Below are positions 16,761-25,693 of a stretch of 64,000 bases of DNA, one piece after another. The stretch is from Cohnella thermotolerans DSM 17683 (GTDB lineage: Bacteria; Bacillota; Bacilli; Paenibacillales; Paenibacillaceae). The position numbers were made by a program, and so were the translations under genes. The stretch's first letter is position 1, and each line of letters opens with the position of its first letter. A model generated the notes under the pieces. It was given only the letters and a program-made list of their open reading frames with translations. It was not told where the DNA came from and did not search any database. The stretch lies in contig NZ_KE386955.1 in the NCBI RefSeq assembly GCF_000429825.1, forward strand, positions 110,004 to 174,003. The letters run 5' to 3'.

Positions 16761-18026
16761 TTATGACACCCCGGCATAGGAATGCAAGCCGGCGATGACG
16801 AGATTGACGCCGATCAGCGTAAACAGAACGACGATGAACCCGATGACCGCCAGCCAGGCGGAGCGCGTTCCCTGCCAGCCGCGGGACAGCCGCAAATGCA
16901 GGTAGGCGCTGTAGAACAGCCAGGTGATGAGCGCCCATACTTCCTTCGGGTCCCAGCCCCAGAAGCGGGACCAGGCGATCTGCGCCCAGATCATGGCGAA
17001 GATAAGCGCCCCGAGCGTAAAGACCGGGAAGCCGATCGCGATCGCGCGGTAGCTGATCTCGTCGAGATCGTCCGGGTCGATGCCGTCCAAATAAGGATGA
17101 ATCGCCGCGGCTAACGGCTTGCGGAGGACGAGACGGATGATGCCGTACAAAATGAGCCCGGAGATGACCGACCAGATGACCGTGTTCAGCTTGCGGCCCG
17201 CGTTGACGCCGTTCATCCATGACGGCGCTTCGAACAGCGGTTCCTTGATGCCGAGGTAAGGCTGCATCGTGATCGTCTCGCTGTTGTACGGCTTGACGAT
17301 CGGCGGCAATCCGTACGCTACCTTCTGCACCGAATTGATCTCGTTGCCCTGCTGGTCGATGCTGAACTTCTCCTGCTTGAACTCGGCTTCGTAGCCGCCG
17401 GCCCGGAAGCCGAACACCGAGACGAGGAAGCCGATGACAATGATAATGAAGAAGAGCACGCCTTCCACCCCGCGCTGCGCCCGCTTGCCGGCTTTGTCGT
17501 TCCTGGAGAAGTCGACGACCCGCAGCAGTTGGACGAGCGCCGCCGCGAAGCCGACGGCGAAGAACGCTTCGCCCGCGGCCGCCGTCGTGACGTGGATTTT
17601 GAGCCAGATCGAGTTCAGCGCCGGGATGAGCGGCTGCACGTCGGACGGAAAGACGGAAGCGTACGCGATAATGATGACGACAAGCGGCGTGGCGAACGCG
17701 CCGACGAGCGCGTTGCGGTAAATCAGGTTGACGATGATAAAAGCGAACATGATCGCCATGCCGAGGAACGTCATGAACTCGTACATGTTGCTGGTCGGAA
17801 TGTGCCCGCCGCCCTTCCAGCGCGTAAAGAAGAAGACCAGATGCGCGATCCAGCCGAGCACCGCCAGACCGAAGCCGATCCGGCTCCAGCGCTTCGCGTG
17901 CGCTTCCGGATCGCGGTTGCTGAAGCGGCGGCCGCCGACGGCGACGGCATAGCCGATAAACGAGAAGCAATATAGGAAAAACGCGACGATAAACGCATTG
18001 CTGCTAGTATGGAGCCATGAATTCAA
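16761..18026 (-). CDS. resC: Cytochrome c biogenesis protein CcsB/ResC
   Basis: 421 residues, polytopic, with the tryptophan-rich haem-handling motif WGWDPKEVWALITW near residue 335 and conserved external histidines. With ResB it forms the system II haem-delivery and ligation complex that attaches haem to apocytochrome c outside the membrane. The start is TTG at 18026, with AGGAGG eight bases upstream inside resB. Its TTG overlaps the resB stop (TTGA), a translational coupling. Confidence 0.95.
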   Translation of the reverse strand: MNSWLHTSSNAFIVAFFLYCFSFIGYAVAVGGRRFSNRDPEAHAKRWSRIGFGLAVLGWIAHLVFFFTRWKGGGHIPTSNMYEFMTFLGMAIMFAFIIVNLIYRNALVGAFATPLVVIIIAYASVFPSDVQPLIPALNSIWLKIHVTTAAAGEAFFAVGFAAALVQLLRVVDFSRNDKAGKRAQRGVEGVLFFIIIVIGFLVSVFGFRAGGYEAEFKQEKFSIDQQGNEINSVQKVAYGLPPIVKPYNSETITMQPYLGIKEPLFEAPSWMNGVNAGRKLNTVIWSVISGLILYGIIRLVLRKPLAAAIHPYLDGIDPDDLDEISYRAIAIGFPVFTLGALIFAMIWAQIAWSRFWGWDPKEVWALITWLFYSAYLHLRLSRGWQGTRSAWLAVIGFIVVLFTLIGVNLVIAGLHSYAGVS

Positions 18027-19699
18027 CTTAGTTTCCTCCTGTTATCTAGCGCCTTCGGTTCGATGGCGATGCCCGTCTTGTTCAGCGCGGCGGCCACCTC
18101 GGCCCGGATGCCGTACGTATTTTTGTTCGTATGGGCGCCAAGCGTCAGCTTGCCGTCGTCGATGCGCAGCCAGACGCGGCGATGCTGCCAGTAGAAGCCC
18201 ATGACCAGGCCGATCATCGAGATGCCGGCGCCGATCCAGATGTACGGCATCGCCCGGTCGACCCGAACGTTCAGGTACGTCGTATATTGCGAGAATTTGA
18301 CGTTCTCCATTTTCCCGACCTGGAACGAGAACCTTCCCGTATTGTTGCCGCTCTTCTGGAAGCTGGCGTTGATCTGCTGCTCGAGCAGCTTGTCTTCCGC
18401 CGACGGCAGCGGGAAGTAGATGTAAATTTCGCCTTCCTTGGACAGGCCTGGTCCCGTCACGAGGAAGACGAAGGCCGGATTGTTCGGGTCGCGCGACTTG
18501 GTCATCGGCCGGTTCTGCTCGTCCATGCCAAAATCGGGAAACACGTCGTTCAGTTTCAGCGTATAAGGCCCGACCTTATAAGTCAATGGCGGATTGCTCA
18601 TCGGCAGTTCGAACGGACCGTACGATTGCCCCGTCTTCGAATCGACCAGCATCGGACGGACGGAGATGAGGCGAATGCGCTCCTCGTAATTGTATTGGTA
18701 TAATTTCAAACCTTTATAAGACAGCGGGCTGTTGACGCGAATGTCGTGCCTGTCGACTTCGGTCAGCACCGGGTCCTTCACCGGATCGTCGCAATAGGCC
18801 GTGCATTCGTACAGCACCGCCTTCGTCTCGTACAGCTTCGCCCGGTTCGTTCCTTTCAGGCTGTCGGGAAGCTCGCTGTCCTTGTAAAACTCTACGGTGA
18901 ACTTCTCGTTCTTGACGTAATAGTTCGTATTCGGAATTTGCTTCGTCTGGCCTTCGTCCACCGAGACGTACTGATCCATATGCCACGCGGGCACCCCGCG
19001 GCCGAGCACCGCCAGCAGGAAGACGATGAGCCCGATATGGTTAATATAAGGTCCCCAGCGGCTGAACCGGTTTTTCTCGGCGAGCAGCGCCGTCCCTTCC
19101 CGGGCAACGCGGTAGCGCTTCCGCTTCAGCTGCTCGGCGAACGCTTGCGTCCACGCCTCGGGATCCTGGTCCAGCGTTCCCTCGTAGACGGTTTGCTGGC
19201 GTTTGATAAACGTCAGATGCTTGCGGATCTGCTGTTTGGAGAGCGCCCGGTACAGGGGCAGCACCCGGTCGAGACTGCAAATGACGAGCGACGTGCCGAT
19301 CATGACGAGCAGGCCGACGAACCACCACGACTCGTACGTTCTGGACAAACCGAGCGCCTGGTAGATCTGCCCCCACGTTCCGTACGTGTCCTTGTAGTAT
19401 TGGGCCGGATCGTCCAGGTTGATAAACGTGCTCTCTTGGGGGTAAATCGTGCCCAGCGCCGCTCCGACCAGCGTAATGACGATAAGCCAAACGGCGACTT
19501 TGACGGACGAGAAAAAGTTCCAAACCCGGTCGATGATGTCCGGATTCTCCTTCTGCGAACGGCGGGCGACGCCGTCGTACCTCATCTCCAGCGGACTGTC
19601 GAGCGGCAAGTCTTCCACGAGCGGTTTGCCGCACGATTCGCAGAGAACCGTTCCCGCCGGATTCTGGTGTCCGCATTCGCACTTCGTATTCTGAAACAA
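18023..19699 (-). CDS. resB: Cytochrome c biogenesis protein ResB
   Basis: 558 residues. The N-terminal 25 residues carry a four-cysteine knuckle (CECGHQNP ... CESCGK), then membrane segments near 75-95, 128-150 and 205-225. A large extracytoplasmic domain and a last membrane segment near 490 follow. It is the partner of ResC in system II cytochrome c maturation. The start is TTG at 19699 with GGAGG nine bases upstream. The N-terminal metal knuckle lies on the cytoplasmic side; its purpose is unknown to me. Confidence 0.95.
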   Translation of the reverse strand: MFQNTKCECGHQNPAGTVLCESCGKPLVEDLPLDSPLEMRYDGVARRSQKENPDIIDRVWNFFSSVKVAVWLIVITLVGAALGTIYPQESTFINLDDPAQYYKDTYGTWGQIYQALGLSRTYESWWFVGLLVMIGTSLVICSLDRVLPLYRALSKQQIRKHLTFIKRQQTVYEGTLDQDPEAWTQAFAEQLKRKRYRVAREGTALLAEKNRFSRWGPYINHIGLIVFLLAVLGRGVPAWHMDQYVSVDEGQTKQIPNTNYYVKNEKFTVEFYKDSELPDSLKGTNRAKLYETKAVLYECTAYCDDPVKDPVLTEVDRHDIRVNSPLSYKGLKLYQYNYEERIRLISVRPMLVDSKTGQSYGPFELPMSNPPLTYKVGPYTLKLNDVFPDFGMDEQNRPMTKSRDPNNPAFVFLVTGPGLSKEGEIYIYFPLPSAEDKLLEQQINASFQKSGNNTGRFSFQVGKMENVKFSQYTTYLNVRVDRAMPYIWIGAGISMIGLVMGFYWQHRRVWLRIDDGKLTLGAHTNKNTYGIRAEVAAALNKTGIAIEPKALDNRRKLS

Positions 19700-19726
19700 C
19701 CGACACAGCCTCCTAGTCGTAACGCA

Positions 19727-20263
19727 TTAGCGGCCGAACAGCTTCCGGATCCGCGAATCGATGTCTTCTTCGCTCATCGGGCCTCCGACGACGACGTCTT
19801 GAATAATCCCGTCCGCCGATATGAAATACGTCGTCGGGTATTCCTTCAGCCCGTACAGCTTCTCCGTCCTCTTGTTCCGGTCGAGCAGAATCGGGAAGTA
19901 GGCCCCGACCCCCGAGGCGAACCGCTGCACGGTAATCCGGTCCTCGCTCAGATTGATGCCGACGAGTTGAAGGCCTTCGCCCTTCCATTTCTCGTATTCC
20001 TTCTGCAGGGCGGGCATCTCGTTCCGGCAAGGAGGGCAGAACGTTCCCCAGAAATTGAGCACGAGCGGCTTGCCCTTATAGGAAGCGAGGTCGTGCGTCT
20101 CCCCCTTCAGATCGGCCAGGTTGAACGCGGGCGCTTCGCTCCCGGGCTTCAGCACCTCCTGCGTATGGAAGAACGACCGTCCGATGGCATAGCCGCCGAT
20201 CAGAATGACGAACGCCAAAACGATATACTGGACGGGCTTGCGGTAACGCTTCACGTCTTTCAC
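19727..20263 (-). CDS. resA: Thiol-disulfide oxidoreductase ResA
   Basis: 178 residues from the GTG at 20263. A membrane anchor (about 10-28, VQYIVLAFVILIGGYAIG) precedes a thioredoxin fold with CPPC in WGTFCPPCRNE. The conserved cis-Pro is in EYPTTYF. ResA reduces apocytochrome c cysteines outside the membrane before haem ligation. The frame runs open to 20404, but a TATAAT at 20336-20331 puts the transcript start near 20325. The upstream extension is Arg-rich and unlike ResA. GTG at 20254 is an alternative start. First gene of the res operon. Confidence 0.9.
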   Translation of the reverse strand: MKDVKRYRKPVQYIVLAFVILIGGYAIGRSFFHTQEVLKPGSEAPAFNLADLKGETHDLASYKGKPLVLNFWGTFCPPCRNEMPALQKEYEKWKGEGLQLVGINLSEDRITVQRFASGVGAYFPILLDRNKRTEKLYGLKEYPTTYFISADGIIQDVVVGGPMSEEDIDSRIRKLFGR

Positions 20264-20330
20264 CACCGGTCTAAAATGCGAACGGCGAGACCGTCTTCGA
20301 CAGGAAGATTCTCGCAGCCGTTTTAACTCG

Positions 20331-20361
20331 ATTATAACGAAAATACCGGGGCCCTGGACAA
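20331..20361 (-). promoter_or_regulatory. resA: Promoter of the res operon
   Basis: Minus-strand TTGTCC (20361-20356), 19-nt spacer, TATAAT (20336-20331). It lies 70 bases before the resA start and just after the rluB stop. Confidence 0.6.
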
Positions 20362-20400
20362 CGGTCCCGACCTCCGGTTTTGAACATTGTGTGACTTCAA

Positions 20401-21162
20401 TCACGCCTGCCCCGCGGATTCCGCGGCCGCCTTAAGCGCGTTCAGCTCTTCCTTCGTCAGCGGCCGGTATTTGCCCCGCTGCAGGTTGTCCAGCGCGATG
20501 CCGCCGAACGCAATCCGCTTGAGCCGGATGACGGGGTGGTGGATCGCTTCGAACATGCGCCTCACTTGACGGTTGCGCCCTTCGCGGATCGTAATCCGGA
20601 TCGTCGCCTGCTTGTTGTCGGGATCGGCGTCGTGATATTCGACTTCGGCCGGGGCGGTCATGCCGTCCTCCAGCTTGATGCCTCTGGCCAGCTTCTCCAG
20701 CGCGTCGCCGTGCGGAATCCGCTCGACCGTCGCCAAATACGTTTTCGGCACATGATGCTTCGGATGGGTCAGCTTATGGGCCAAGTCCCCGTCGTTGGTG
20801 AGCAGCAGCAAGCCCTCCGTATCGTAATCCAGCCGCCCTACGGGATAGACGCGCTCCTTGACGCCCTTCAAGTAGTCGGCGACGATCGAACGCCCCTTCG
20901 GATCGCTCATGCTCGTAATGACGCCCTTCGGCTTGTTGAACATCAGGTAGATCTTCGATTCCGTCCGGATCTTCCTGCCGTTTACGGCGATGACGTCGAC
21001 CGCCGGGTCGGCCTTGGCGCCGAGCTCCGTCACGACCTTGTCGTTCACCGTCACTTTACCGGCCGCGATCAGCTCTTCGCACTTGCGGCGCGACGCGACG
21101 CCCGCATTCGCGAGTATTTTCTGCAAACGTTCCAATGGAAATTTCACCTCAACACCCATCAT
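20401..21162 (-). CDS. rluB: 23S rRNA pseudouridine synthase RluB family
   Basis: 253 residues. An N-terminal S4 RNA-binding domain (about 8-65, LQKILANAGVASRRKCEELI) precedes the pseudouridine synthase domain. The catalytic Asp lies in GRLDYDTEGLLLLTNDG. The family makes pseudouridine in helix 89 of 23S rRNA. The start is uncertain: ATG at 21162 or 21159, or GTG at 21147, and none has a strong ribosome binding site. It follows spmB by 15 bases, as in the Bacillus dacB-spmA-spmB-rluB order. Confidence 0.93.
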   Translation of the reverse strand: MMGVEVKFPLERLQKILANAGVASRRKCEELIAAGKVTVNDKVVTELGAKADPAVDVIAVNGRKIRTESKIYLMFNKPKGVITSMSDPKGRSIVADYLKGVKERVYPVGRLDYDTEGLLLLTNDGDLAHKLTHPKHHVPKTYLATVERIPHGDALEKLARGIKLEDGMTAPAEVEYHDADPDNKQATIRITIREGRNRQVRRMFEAIHHPVIRLKRIAFGGIALDNLQRGKYRPLTKEELNALKAAAESAGQA

Positions 21163-21177
21163 ACCTTGTGGACGGGC

Positions 21178-21708
21178 TTAAAACAACAGCCAGCACGCCG
21201 CCACGGCGGCGAAGAAGCCGACCGCGTCGGAAAACAGCCCAACCTTGAGCGCGTAACGGGATTTGCGGATGCCGACGGCCCCGAAGTATACGGTCAGCAC
21301 GTACAGCGTCGTGTCGGTGCTCCCCTGGATCGTCGAAGCGATCCGCGCGATCATGGAGTCGGGCCCGTGCTGCTTGATCAGATCGGTGGCGTAAGCGAGC
21401 GAGCCGGCTCCGGTAATCGGTCTCAGCAGGCCGAGCGGCAGCACTTCCCCCGGAATGCCGATCCGCTCGAACAGCGGGCGGAACAAGCCGAGCAGCGCGT
21501 CCATCGCTCCGGAGGCGCGGAACATGCCGATGGCGGTCAGCATGCCGACAAGGTGCGGAATAATGCCGACGGCGGTCTGGAAGCCGTCCTTGGCGCCGTC
21601 GATGAACGTCTCGTAAACCGGAACCTTGCGAAAAGCGGCATAAAGAGGGATAAGAACGATCATCATCGGTATGGCCCAGGACGAGAGCGTATGAAGAAAG
21701 GAGACCAT
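21178..21708 (-). CDS. spmB: Spore maturation protein B
   Basis: 176 residues, polytopic, with the nucleoside-recognition (Gate) domain shared with SpmA (PITGAGSLAYATDLI, STDTTLYVLTVYFGAVG). In Bacillus, SpmA and SpmB are needed for full dehydration of the spore core. Three bases separate it from spmA and it precedes rluB. It is presumably transcribed with dacB from the sigma-E-type promoter at 23.6 kb. Confidence 0.95.
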   Translation of the reverse strand: MVSFLHTLSSWAIPMMIVLIPLYAAFRKVPVYETFIDGAKDGFQTAVGIIPHLVGMLTAIGMFRASGAMDALLGLFRPLFERIGIPGEVLPLGLLRPITGAGSLAYATDLIKQHGPDSMIARIASTIQGSTDTTLYVLTVYFGAVGIRKSRYALKVGLFSDAVGFFAAVAACWLLF

Positions 21709-21711
21709 GGA

Positions 21712-22335
21712 TCAGCCTCCTTTCGTCTCGGCGATGGATGGGGGGAGCAGCGGCGGCGGGCTGCTGCGGCTTCGATACCAGCGGTCCGCCATTATGGCCG
21801 CGCCGGTCGATACGATCGTCGCGAGCAGCGTCGAGGCGACGATATCGGTCGGATGGAGCGAGCCGAAATTCATGCGGATGGCGATGAGCGTCGTCGGCAC
21901 GAGCGTTATGCTCGCCGTGTTCAGCGCCAGAAGCGTGCACATGGCCGGAGTGGCGGTATCGGGGTTCGGGTTCAGCTTCTGGAGCTCCTGCATGGCCCGA
22001 ATGCCCATCGGCGTCGCGGCGTTGCCGAGCCCGAGCAAGTTCGCGCTCATGTTCGACAGAATGAACCCGAACGCCGGATGGTCGCGGGGAACGTCCGGGA
22101 ACAACCAGCGGACGGCCGGCGCGACCGCCTGGGCCAGCTTGCGGACGAGCCCGGATTGTTCGGCGATGCGCATGAGCCCGAGCCAGAAGACGAGAATGCT
22201 GATGAGCCCGATGCAAACGGTCACGCCGGTCTGCGCGCCGTTGAACGCAGCTTCGGTGACCTGCTGGATGCGCCCGTTCGCGGCGGCATAGACGACGCTG
22301 AACAGAATCATGCCCAGCCAGATCCAGTTCACCAT
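21712..22335 (-). CDS. spmA: Spore maturation protein A
   Basis: 207 residues, polytopic, with the Gate-domain signature NLLGLGNAATPMGI and LLALNTASITLVPTT. It works with SpmB in spore core dehydration. The C-terminal 25 residues are Ser/Pro-rich and poorly conserved in type. It sits 16 bases after dacB in the mother-cell operon dacB-spmA-spmB. Confidence 0.95.
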   Translation of the reverse strand: MVNWIWLGMILFSVVYAAANGRIQQVTEAAFNGAQTGVTVCIGLISILVFWLGLMRIAEQSGLVRKLAQAVAPAVRWLFPDVPRDHPAFGFILSNMSANLLGLGNAATPMGIRAMQELQKLNPNPDTATPAMCTLLALNTASITLVPTTLIAIRMNFGSLHPTDIVASTLLATIVSTGAAIMADRWYRSRSSPPPLLPPSIAETKGG

Positions 22336-22351
22336 CGCAAACGCCCCTTTC

Positions 22352-23539
22352 TTAAATGGAAAATAAAGCTCTGATCGAGCTGTGAAGCGACGGCTTCCAC
22401 CGCCATAGGCTTCCGCCGGAGCGTCCCTCGCGGGAGCGGGAATTCGAGGGCAGCGAGCCGGAGTCTTCCTCCGGCTGCGCTTTAAGGGCGACGGTGCCGA
22501 TATCGCGATCGTCCAGTCTGAAGATCAGCTTGCCGCGGTAACCGAACTGGTAATCGAGGCTCGTCGAGGCGAGCGGCGCCAGCTTGATCCGAAGCTTGTC
22601 CCGCTCGCCCTCCGAGAACGGATAACGGAAGTCGGCCGTCGTCAAGTACGGATACCCGGCGACCGGCTCGCCCTTCTGGACGACGAGCCGAAGCGGATAA
22701 TGCGCGAAGCCGTAATCGAGCAGGCGGCGATGGTCCGCCCAGTCGTTCCCGTCGTTCAGCGTCACCGCCACGAGCTGCTGCCCCCCTCGCGTGGCGGAGC
22801 TTACCAGACAACGCAGCGCCTGCTTCGTATAGCCCGTTTTCACCCCGTCGGCTCCTTCGTACATGGCCAGCATCTTGTTTTTGTTCACCCACTTGTAATC
22901 CCAAGTCTCGTTCGGGTTGGGGGCCGTCTTCACCTTCGTGCCGACGATTTTGCGGAAGACGTCGTTGTGAAGCGCGTAAGCGGTCAGAACGGCCAGATCG
23001 TTCGCCGACGAATAATGGCCTTGCTGATCCAGACCGTGCGGATTCTCGAAGCGGGTATGCGCAAGGCCCAGCTCTTCCGCCTTCCGGTTCATCAGGTAGA
23101 CGAACCCTTCCAGCGACCCTCCGACGTGCTCGGCGATCGCGGTCGCGGCGTCGTTGCCCGAACGCAGCATCAGTCCGTACAGCAAGTCCTCCAGCTTGAT
23201 CTTCTCGCCGGCCTTCAAATACAGGGAGGAGCCTTCTTTGCCGGCCGCGCGCTTGCTGACCGTCACGATATCGCCGAGGCGGCCGTGCTCGATCGCTACG
23301 ATCGCCGTCATGATTTTGGTCAAGCTGGCAATTTTCATTTCCCGGTCTCCGTTATGGCTGACCAGCAGCCGTCCCGAAGTGACGTCGATCAAAGCGTCGG
23401 CTTTGGCGTGCGTGGCCGGCGGGGAGGCGGGGGCGGCCGAAGCGGATCCCGCGAAGCCGAGCGCCGGAACGGACGCCAGAAGCGACGCGATCCCGAGCAG
23501 GATCGCGGAAGAACGGTTGCGGTAGCGATAACGCGTCAT
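22352..23539 (-). CDS. dacB: Sporulation D-alanyl-D-alanine carboxypeptidase (PBP5*)
   Basis: 395 residues. A signal peptide (about 1-36) leads to a penicillin-binding serine peptidase domain with SLTK (Ser-Lys dyad), SGN and KTG motifs (GVKTGYT). A C-terminal beta domain is followed by a basic, Ser/Arg-rich tail with an amphipathic end. It trims pentapeptides to set cross-linking of the spore cortex. Position before spmA-spmB and the sigma-E-type promoter identify it as DacB rather than the vegetative DacA or the forespore DacF, which is present at 37.7 kb. Confidence 0.95.
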   Translation of the reverse strand: MTRYRYRNRSSAILLGIASLLASVPALGFAGSASAAPASPPATHAKADALIDVTSGRLLVSHNGDREMKIASLTKIMTAIVAIEHGRLGDIVTVSKRAAGKEGSSLYLKAGEKIKLEDLLYGLMLRSGNDAATAIAEHVGGSLEGFVYLMNRKAEELGLAHTRFENPHGLDQQGHYSSANDLAVLTAYALHNDVFRKIVGTKVKTAPNPNETWDYKWVNKNKMLAMYEGADGVKTGYTKQALRCLVSSATRGGQQLVAVTLNDGNDWADHRRLLDYGFAHYPLRLVVQKGEPVAGYPYLTTADFRYPFSEGERDKLRIKLAPLASTSLDYQFGYRGKLIFRLDDRDIGTVALKAQPEEDSGSLPSNSRSREGRSGGSLWRWKPSLHSSIRALFSI

Positions 23540-23594
23540 CTTGTATACGTATCCTCCTTGGATGTGAGAGCTTCCATCGCGTCGTTCTTACTAC

Positions 23595-23623
23595 AATTTA
23601 TGTAGGCGTGTCCAAAATGATTC
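23595..23623 (-). promoter_or_regulatory. dacB: Candidate sigma-E promoter of dacB-spmAB
   Basis: Minus-strand GAATCAT (23623-23617), 14-nt spacer, CATAAATT (23602-23595). The mother-cell consensus is KMATATT-N14-CATACAMT, so 5/7 and 6/8 positions fit. The spacing is exact, and dacB is a sigma-E gene in Bacillus. Confidence 0.55.
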
Positions 23624-23666
23624 AATCTAAATCCACTTCATAGAGCTGCCGATTCCCGGCGATGAA

Positions 23667-23731
23667 CAAAAATAGGCCAACCAGAACTTTCTGGCTGACC
23701 TCATCATGCGAAAACCCGGCTTTGCGGCCGG
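23667..23731 (-). terminator. Two tandem terminators after ytfJ
   Basis: The first hairpin on the minus strand (23731-23715, CCGGC/GCCGG) is followed by GTTTTCGC. The second (23700-23675, 12-bp arms with wobbles) is followed by TATTTTTG. Confidence 0.75.
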
Positions 23732-23757
23732 AAAGAAAGACGAACGGCTAGACGGGA

Positions 23758-24252
23758 TTACATGATGTTGTCGGACGAAGAGGAACGGATGGACAAATGC
23801 TCGGCGTCTTCTCCGCGGCGCTGGAACATCCCTTGAATCCGGTCCACCCACTGCGGAGCGACTTCGATCAGCCGTTCGATCAGATGGGTTTGATTGTCCA
23901 GCGGAACGACTTTGACCCCTTGCGTGCCTACGACGAGGAAAGCGATCGGCGTAATCGACACCCCGCCGCCGCTGCCGCCGCCGAACGGAAGCTGGACGGA
24001 AGCGTTGTGCGCGTCTTTACCGCTCTCGTGGGCTCCGCCTTGCGTACCCGCATGGGCGTTCGCTCCGGCGTCGTCCATGCCGAGAAATTCGCTGCCCCCG
24101 GCGGCGAAGCCGAAGCCGACCTTGGAGATCGGCATGATGACGCTGCCGTCCGGAACCTGGACAGGATCGCCAACTATGGTACTTACATCCACCATTTCCT
24201 TAATATTCTCCATTGCGGTTTGCATAAGCCCTTGGATCGGATGTTCGGACAT
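23758..24252 (-). CDS. ytfJ: Sporulation protein YtfJ (GerW family)
   Basis: 164 residues. The N-terminal MENIKEMVDVSTIVGDPV and the later GGGSGGGVSITPIAFLVV are the family's hallmark sequences. The middle contains a Gly/His-rich stretch. GerW is a forespore protein needed for proper germination in Bacillus. It lies 68 bases after ytfI, the same pair as in Bacillus, and ends at two terminators. Confidence 0.95.
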   Translation of the reverse strand: MSEHPIQGLMQTAMENIKEMVDVSTIVGDPVQVPDGSVIMPISKVGFGFAAGGSEFLGMDDAGANAHAGTQGGAHESGKDAHNASVQLPFGGGSGGGVSITPIAFLVVGTQGVKVVPLDNQTHLIERLIEVAPQWVDRIQGMFQRRGEDAEHLSIRSSSSDNIM

Positions 24253-24320
24253 TGGTGAATCCTCCTTTCCCCGTTAGAGTGGCTGTCCGCTCCCGCTTTT
24301 ATACGTCTTGTCCCGCCGGC

Positions 24321-25010
24321 TCAGGCGCGCTCCGGCTTCGTCATCCAGCTTCGCCAGGCGCGAAGCACCCGGGACAGCTTCACCGTCCGCGTCCCCAAGC
24401 GGATGCCGGCGAAGAAGACCGTGCCGAGCCGGATGCGGAAATCGGCCTCCCAGACGACGCTAAACTCCTTGCCCGAGAACACCGGCCGCACTTCGCCGTG
24501 CGGGCGGGTTTTCAGCGTCGTCAGACTATCGGTTGCCGCGACCGCGCAGCCGAGAACCGACCAGAAGAACCCTGCGGCGGCGCCGGTAGACGCCGCGTCC
24601 CCGGTGCCGACCGATACGTCGAGCCGCCAACGGGTGCATTCCACTTTGCGCAGCGTTCTCCTAAGCCACCTTCTGAAGCCCTTGGTCGACAACTGTAGGT
24701 CCCGGTAGACACGCCGATAACGGCGCATGCGGCTCCACGTCAGCCGGAAGCGGCCTTCGTCTTGCCGGCTCAAGATTCCCGCTTCGGACCGGTTCTTTTG
24801 CCGGTATACGACGCTCCAGCCGCGCATCATGATCGAGGGAACGATCGTTTGCATCCGCACGATGCCGAACAGCGCGCGCACGATGATGACGAGGTGATCG
24901 AGCTTGCCGTTGCGTGAATAGCGGACCCGAACGCGAACTTGCGACAGCAGCGCCGCCGTTCCCGCCGCTACGACGGCCGCCGCGACGGCCGCCCAAAACC
25001 AAAAAGCCAT
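24321..25010 (-). CDS. ytfI: DUF2953 membrane-anchored protein YtfI
   Basis: 229 residues. One N-terminal transmembrane segment (about 3-23) is followed by a beta-rich domain and a highly basic middle (RLTWSRMRRYRRVYRD). DUF2953 proteins are encoded beside ytfJ in spore formers. The molecular role is not known to me. A forespore membrane location is inference from its partner. Confidence 0.85.
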   Translation of the reverse strand: MAFWFWAAVAAAVVAAGTAALLSQVRVRVRYSRNGKLDHLVIIVRALFGIVRMQTIVPSIMMRGWSVVYRQKNRSEAGILSRQDEGRFRLTWSRMRRYRRVYRDLQLSTKGFRRWLRRTLRKVECTRWRLDVSVGTGDAASTGAAAGFFWSVLGCAVAATDSLTTLKTRPHGEVRPVFSGKEFSVVWEADFRIRLGTVFFAGIRLGTRTVKLSRVLRAWRSWMTKPERA

Positions 25011-25078
25011 ACGTTTCCCGCCTTTCGCTGGGAATAGTATGGCCTTTAACGTTCACGGTTCATTCGGTTGCCAGCGCT

Positions 25079-25693
25079 TCAATCGGCTTCCAGCATCCTC
25101 AAATCGTCGAGCGACAGCTGCCGGCCTTCGATACGCTCGAACAGCATCTTCGTCCGCTCCTCCAGTTCGTCGTCCGCTTCTCCGACGTCCGGATCGGGCA
25201 ACTGGTCGAGGCTGGCGAGCCCGAAATAATCGAGGAACGCCTTCGTCGTTCCGTACAGGATAGGCCGCCCCAAAGCGTCGGCCCGCCCGACCTCTTCGAT
25301 CAAATCCTTGACCATGAGCGTATGGATCGCGCGGTCGGCTTTGACGCCGCGAATCTCCTCGATCTCGATGCGCGTAATCGGCTGCCGGTAGGCGATAATC
25401 GACAGCGTCTCGAGCGCGGCCTGGGACAAGGAGGAGCGGGCGGGCGAATAGGCGAGCTTCTCGAAATAGGGCGCGTGATCGGGCGCCGTCGTCAGGCGGA
25501 AGCCGCCGGCGACCTCGGCGATGCGGATACCCCTTCCGTCGCGGACGAAATCGGATTGCAGGTCGCGCAGCACGTCGCGCACGACGTCGACGTCCATCTC
25601 CACCACTTCGGCGATCGCTTTGGCGCTCAAACCCTCTTCTCCGGAGACGAACAGCAGTCCCTCAAGAATCGATTTCAATTTCGAATAGTCCAT
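25079..25693 (-). CDS. scpB: Segregation and condensation protein B
   Basis: 204 residues, two winged-helix domains (about 1-85 and 90-165) and an acidic C-terminal tail. The segment LETLSIIAYRQPITRIEIEEIRG is diagnostic. ScpB dimers bind the C-terminal part of ScpA in the SMC condensin, which organises the chromosome. Its 5' end overlaps scpA by 32 bases, so translation is coupled. Confidence 0.96.
   Translation of the reverse strand: MDYSKLKSILEGLLFVSGEEGLSAKAIAEVVEMDVDVVRDVLRDLQSDFVRDGRGIRIAEVAGGFRLTTAPDHAPYFEKLAYSPARSSLSQAALETLSIIAYRQPITRIEIEEIRGVKADRAIHTLMVKDLIEEVGRADALGRPILYGTTKAFLDYFGLASLDQLPDPDVGEADDELEERTKMLFERIEGRQLSLDDLRMLEAD

Noticed and set aside
20536..22374. 612-codon plus-strand frame opposite rluB, spmB and spmA
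   Set aside because: Antisense shadow; the minus-strand proteins are conserved and complete.
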